8,098 nucleotides of DNA from JBHPGW01 sp042569785 (GTDB taxonomy: Bacteria; Planctomycetota; Phycisphaerae; Sedimentisphaerales; Anaerobacaceae): contig JBHPGW010000102.1 in NCBI GenBank assembly GCA_042569785.1, positions 1 through 8,098 of the forward strand. Reading direction: 5' to 3'. The notes beneath the pieces were generated by a model, which was not told where the DNA came from, searched no databases, and worked only from the letters and a program-made list of their open reading frames with translations. Position numbers and translations under genes: made by a program. Shown here piece after piece: positions 6,047 through 8,098 of the stretch. Position 1 is the stretch's first letter; each line of letters starts with the position of its first letter.

Positions 6047-7086
6047 ACAGTCCGTACAAATCAAAAGAGCAACCTACGAAATTTAATCGTGAGCAGCACT
6101 TGAGACAGGTAAAAAAACTTGTAAAAACATTTGCTGACCCTTGTGATGGAACAATATATCATTATACATCTGCAAAAGGTTTTCAGGGAATTGTAGAAAG
6201 CAGCGAAATATGGCTAACAAATACTGAATTTGTCAACGATACCACAGAATGCAAGGCTTTGCAGAAAGAAACGAATCTATTTGGGGAAGCCAAGCTTTCA
6301 TTTAATAGGTATATAGAAAAATGGTGGCAAAGGTTCTTGAAGGATAAGGATAAACGAAAAAATCATTATATCACATCTTTTAGTAAAAACCCTGATTCTC
6401 TGGAGCAATGGCGGGCTTATGGCAATATTTGTATAGGCTTTGATGCCGAACGATTAAAAAAGAAGGGTTTTTCACTGCACGAATGTGTCTATGACAAAGG
6501 TAAAATTAAAGAATGGATGCTTAAAAAAGCCGAGGCAAAAGAATGGATGTTGGATGACCCGGACAGGACGAGATCATTTATTGCAAAAGATAGTGTTCCG
6601 ACAACCAGCCACGATGATGGAAGGGATGGTGCGGCATTCTCTTTGATATTTAGAGCCTCAATAAAACTAAAGCACTTTTGTTTTGAGAATGAAAAAGAAG
6701 TTCGATTGCTGGCAGTGTCCAACCACAACTGGGGGCTGTATACTAATTCTTCGTCTATGTTTGAAAAAGATCCGCCCATCCATTTTCGACCACATCTGAC
6801 TCTTGGATTGCCTGTTCCTTATGTCAAATATTTCACCTTAACTCAGCCGGAAGAAGAATGTGATTCCAGCGAAAAATATAAAGGTAAAACAGAACTTCAG
6901 GTAAAGGAGGAAAAACGGGATAAGGAGAAGAACCAGAAACGAGCACTTCTGCCAATTAAGGAAATCATTGTGGGCCCTACGCCTCACAAGGAAGAAACAA
7001 GACTTGCCTGCGAAATTCTATTACAGGAAAAAGGGTATAATGATGTTAAAATAAATGTCTCGGAAATACCCTATCGAGGATTTTGA
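6031..7086 (+). CDS. DUF2971 family protein
   Basis: 351 residues, soluble, with no signal peptide. Family hallmarks in order: IYHYTSAKGFQGIV (42-55), WLTNTEFVNDTTE (61-73), ITSFSKNPDSLEQWRAYGN (114-132), IGFD (135-138), VYDKG, KHFCFENEKEVRLLAV (214-229), IHFRPHL and IKEIIVGPT (309-317). These match the DUF2971 pattern. The biochemical activity of the family is unestablished to my knowledge; the N-terminal HYT motif followed by a late acidic motif is reminiscent of ADP-ribosyltransferase-like folds such as DarT (inference). Two local extras stand out: a repeated AAAGAATGGATG exactly 30 bases apart (6508 and 6538), and a Lys/Glu-rich insert at about 272-304. The start is fixed by an in-frame TAA at 6019 and lacks a close ribosome site. 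It is 44 bases after the nucleotidyltransferase-HEPN stop, so probably shares its transcript. Confidence 0.82.
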   Translation: MFKEINSPYKSKEQPTKFNREQHLRQVKKLVKTFADPCDGTIYHYTSAKGFQGIVESSEIWLTNTEFVNDTTECKALQKETNLFGEAKLSFNRYIEKWWQRFLKDKDKRKNHYITSFSKNPDSLEQWRAYGNICIGFDAERLKKKGFSLHECVYDKGKIKEWMLKKAEAKEWMLDDPDRTRSFIAKDSVPTTSHDDGRDGAAFSLIFRASIKLKHFCFENEKEVRLLAVSNHNWGLYTNSSSMFEKDPPIHFRPHLTLGLPVPYVKYFTLTQPEEECDSSEKYKGKTELQVKEEKRDKEKNQKRALLPIKEIIVGPTPHKEETRLACEILLQEKGYNDVKINVSEIPYRGF

Positions 7087-7174
7087 AACGCAAGAGATTG
7101 GACGAGTCCAGCAAAGCTGGATAAATATTGAAGAAGCAGTAATGACAGGTTTGGCAGGGATGAGAATAATATGA
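7055..7174 (+). CDS. Small 39-aa ORF bridging DUF2971 and membrane-protein genes
   Basis: ATG at 7055 opens a frame of 39 codons, starting MSRKYPIEDFETQEIGR and ending VMTGLAGMRII, with TGA at 7172-7174. It overlaps the last 32 bases of the DUF2971 gene in another frame. Its stop overlaps the next gene's start as ATGA, the usual sign of translational coupling. It fills the whole 84-base gap between those genes with sense codons of ordinary usage. There is no clear ribosome site before 7055, so it may depend on read-in from the upstream gene. It is amphipathic, with no signal or membrane helix. The family is unknown; chance is possible at this length. Confidence 0.4.
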   Translation: MSRKYPIEDFETQEIGRVQQSWINIEEAVMTGLAGMRII

Positions 7175-7830
7175 GTAATTGGCCAGTAGTCTGTGCTGCT
7201 ATAGCAGCGTTTTTCTCGGCTGTCGCCGCTATTTCAGCTTATCGCTTACAGAAAAAAGTTGCTTTTCAATCACTTACACCTTTAATTAGTCTTTATGGTT
7301 GGCAGGTGGTTAGGTTTGGTTGTATTGAGATTAAGAAGATAAAAAATTATGGACAAGGGCCTGCATTAGGAATGCATGCATTTGAGAAATCAAAAAGATA
7401 TCCACTATATTATCCTCATACAGAAAGAAATACTGTTCAGGCTGTTTTACCCCAAGAAGAACGCAATATAGCATGGCAACTTTTTCTTTCAAATGCATCA
7501 TCTAAACCTTTAAACCCCTCAGAATTTAAAAAAGTAAAATGTATGAATTTTCAAATCGTTGTAAGTTATTCAGATATCAATAACAGAAGGTACTATACAA
7601 TTTATGATCTTTCATATGTTAGAAGGGAGAGGGGAGATATGCTTATTGTCGCATCAGGTGAGAAACTTACCCCAGAACTCATCTTGAAAAAGCAAAAAAC
7701 AATTGTACGATACGATTGGTTTATTCGTCTTATGGGCAATCTACATCTAACTATTGCGAAAGTTAAGTCTAAAGCTTCTGGTTCGTTGGCTTTTTGGGGC
7801 GGCAAGGATAAAAACAAAAAAGTTGAGTAG
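7171..7830 (+). CDS. Single-span membrane protein with a soluble beta-rich domain
   Basis: 219 residues. The N-terminus is one membrane helix (about residues 5-23, PVVCAAIAAFFSAVAAISA), followed by a basic stop (YRLQKK) and TPLISLYGW. The soluble part contains IKNYGQGPALGM (57-68), QIVVSYSDINNRRYYTIYDLSY (128-149) and a basic tail (GGKDKNKKVE). The N(Y/I)GxGPA turn followed by a VxYxD strand pair recurs in many uncharacterised bacterial membrane proteins that begin with one helix and carry a cytoplasmic beta-sandwich; no activity is assigned to them. The ATG is preceded by AGGGATGAG, a moderate ribosome site about ten bases upstream, and overlaps the stop of the small ORF before it. It is the last gene of the plus-strand operon and would place part of that system at the membrane. 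Confidence 0.75.
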   Translation: MSNWPVVCAAIAAFFSAVAAISAYRLQKKVAFQSLTPLISLYGWQVVRFGCIEIKKIKNYGQGPALGMHAFEKSKRYPLYYPHTERNTVQAVLPQEERNIAWQLFLSNASSKPLNPSEFKKVKCMNFQIVVSYSDINNRRYYTIYDLSYVRRERGDMLIVASGEKLTPELILKKQKTIVRYDWFIRLMGNLHLTIAKVKSKASGSLAFWGGKDKNKKVE

Positions 7831-7861
7831 AGTGTGCAGCTTGTTTGCCCACGCGGAATCT

Positions 7862-7878
7862 GGGGTTAGCCATACCCC
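7862..7878 (+). terminator. Weak hairpin after the operon
   Basis: GGGGT (7862-7866) and ACCCC (7874-7878) can pair around a seven-base loop, 32 bases after the membrane-protein stop. The stem is short and only a broken T-rich stretch (GTCTTTTCCC, about 7890) follows, so termination here is possible but weak. Confidence 0.2.
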
Positions 7879-7928
7879 TTACCTCGATAGTCTTTTCCCT
7901 ATTGAACACCAACCTAAGCAAGATTCCT

Positions 7929-7967
7929 AAAATCGATTTTATCGATAGGATGGAATTAGGAATTAGG
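7929..7967. repeat. Palindrome and 7-bp tandem repeat cluster
   Basis: AAAATCGATTTT (7929-7940) is a perfect 12-bp palindrome followed at once by ATCGATAGG. At 7952-7967 GGAATTA is repeated in tandem (GGAATTAGGAATTAGG). The cluster lies between the operon end and the gene starting at 8048 and could be an operator. The ATCGATA core also occurs in both arms of the inverted repeat at 4170-4210. Confidence 0.4.
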
Positions 7968-8037
7968 GAGAATAGTTTTTATAACTATCAAAAATATTGC
8001 CAAGACAGTCAAGAAAAGATAGAATGGAACTGACAGG

Positions 8038-8043
8038 TATAAT
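8038..8043 (+). promoter_or_regulatory. Candidate -10 box for the gene at 8048
   Basis: TATAAT is a perfect -10 hexamer ending four bases before the ATG at 8048. No -35 element is seen at 16-18 bases upstream (AAAGAT region). If used, the transcript would begin at or just inside the start codon, so either the mRNA is leaderless or the box is fortuitous. Confidence 0.25.
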
Positions 8044-8047
8044 AACT

Positions 8048-8098
8048 ATGGACGATAAATTAATCTTAAAACTTTCGGTGTCCCAGCGGCAGTTACTG
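8048..8098 (+). CDS. Start of an unidentified gene, cut by the window end
   Basis: ATG at 8048 opens a frame through the last base, 17 codons: MDDKLILKLSVSQRQLL. The pattern (acidic start, short strand, then a polar helix) looks like a genuine soluble protein start. No good ribosome site precedes it; AGG at 8035-8037 is weak, and TATAAT overlaps the same stretch. Too little is present to name a family. Confidence 0.5.
   Translation, partial: MDDKLILKLSVSQRQLL

Noticed and set aside
6489..7817. Minus-strand frames of 96 and 71 codons opposite the DUF2971 and membrane-protein genes
   Set aside because: They are shadows of well-supported plus-strand genes, without ribosome sites or domain signals.
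7845..8033. 62-codon plus-strand frame beginning at TTG, ending EKIEWN
   Set aside because: TTG start without a ribosome site; its first half crosses the hairpin and palindrome cluster and looks non-coding. The second half from ATG 7950 reads plausibly, but there is no independent support.

Overview
The window holds two accessory-type blocks separated by a short relic-bearing spacer. There are no RNA genes, CRISPR arrays or recognisable transposases. By eye the DNA has a moderate to low GC content, TTG and GTG starts are used, and at least one promoter is of ordinary sigma70 type. Long YD-repeat proteins, fused nucleotidyltransferase-HEPN proteins and small single-span hypothetical proteins would fit an environmental Planctomycetota (Phycisphaerae-like) genome. 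That is an inference from gene style only; Bacteroidota or other Gram-negative phyla cannot be excluded.

Block 1 (1-3862, plus strand) is an Rhs polymorphic-toxin style locus. An Rhs/YD-repeat protein lacking its natural N-terminus (25-2613) ends in the Rhs core signature and then a unique 136-residue C-terminal region. Next comes a secreted, C-terminally anchored protein with a PsbP/Mog1-like domain (2678-3427), placed where an immunity gene normally sits. After it lies an orphan second copy of the Rhs tip (3467-3862) with an 18-residue tail. The two tips are nearly identical in the centre, including silent positions. The second copy has lost both DP motifs used for Rhs self-cleavage. This is the classic layout for tip displacement by recombination.

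The spacer (3863-4209) carries a 12-bp tandem repeat, a minus-strand 30-codon relic of a GC-rich gene, and a perfect 12-bp inverted repeat touching the stop codon of the next minus-strand gene. A two-gene minus-strand operon follows (4903 down to 4210): an unrecognised 114-aa acidic protein and a 110-aa single-span membrane protein, both with clear GGAG sites.

Block 2 (5087-7830, plus strand) begins with a strong promoter, TTGACT-N17-CATAAT, placed so that the mRNA should start at or beside the ATG at 5123 (leaderless). It drives a nucleotidyltransferase-HEPN fusion, a DUF2971 protein, a previously uncalled 39-aa small ORF that overlaps both neighbours, and a single-span membrane protein with a cytoplasmic or outer beta-rich domain. 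The tight overlaps suggest one transcription unit. The gene content resembles a defence or toxin-antitoxin style cassette, but no function is proven. The window ends with the first 17 codons of another gene (from 8048).
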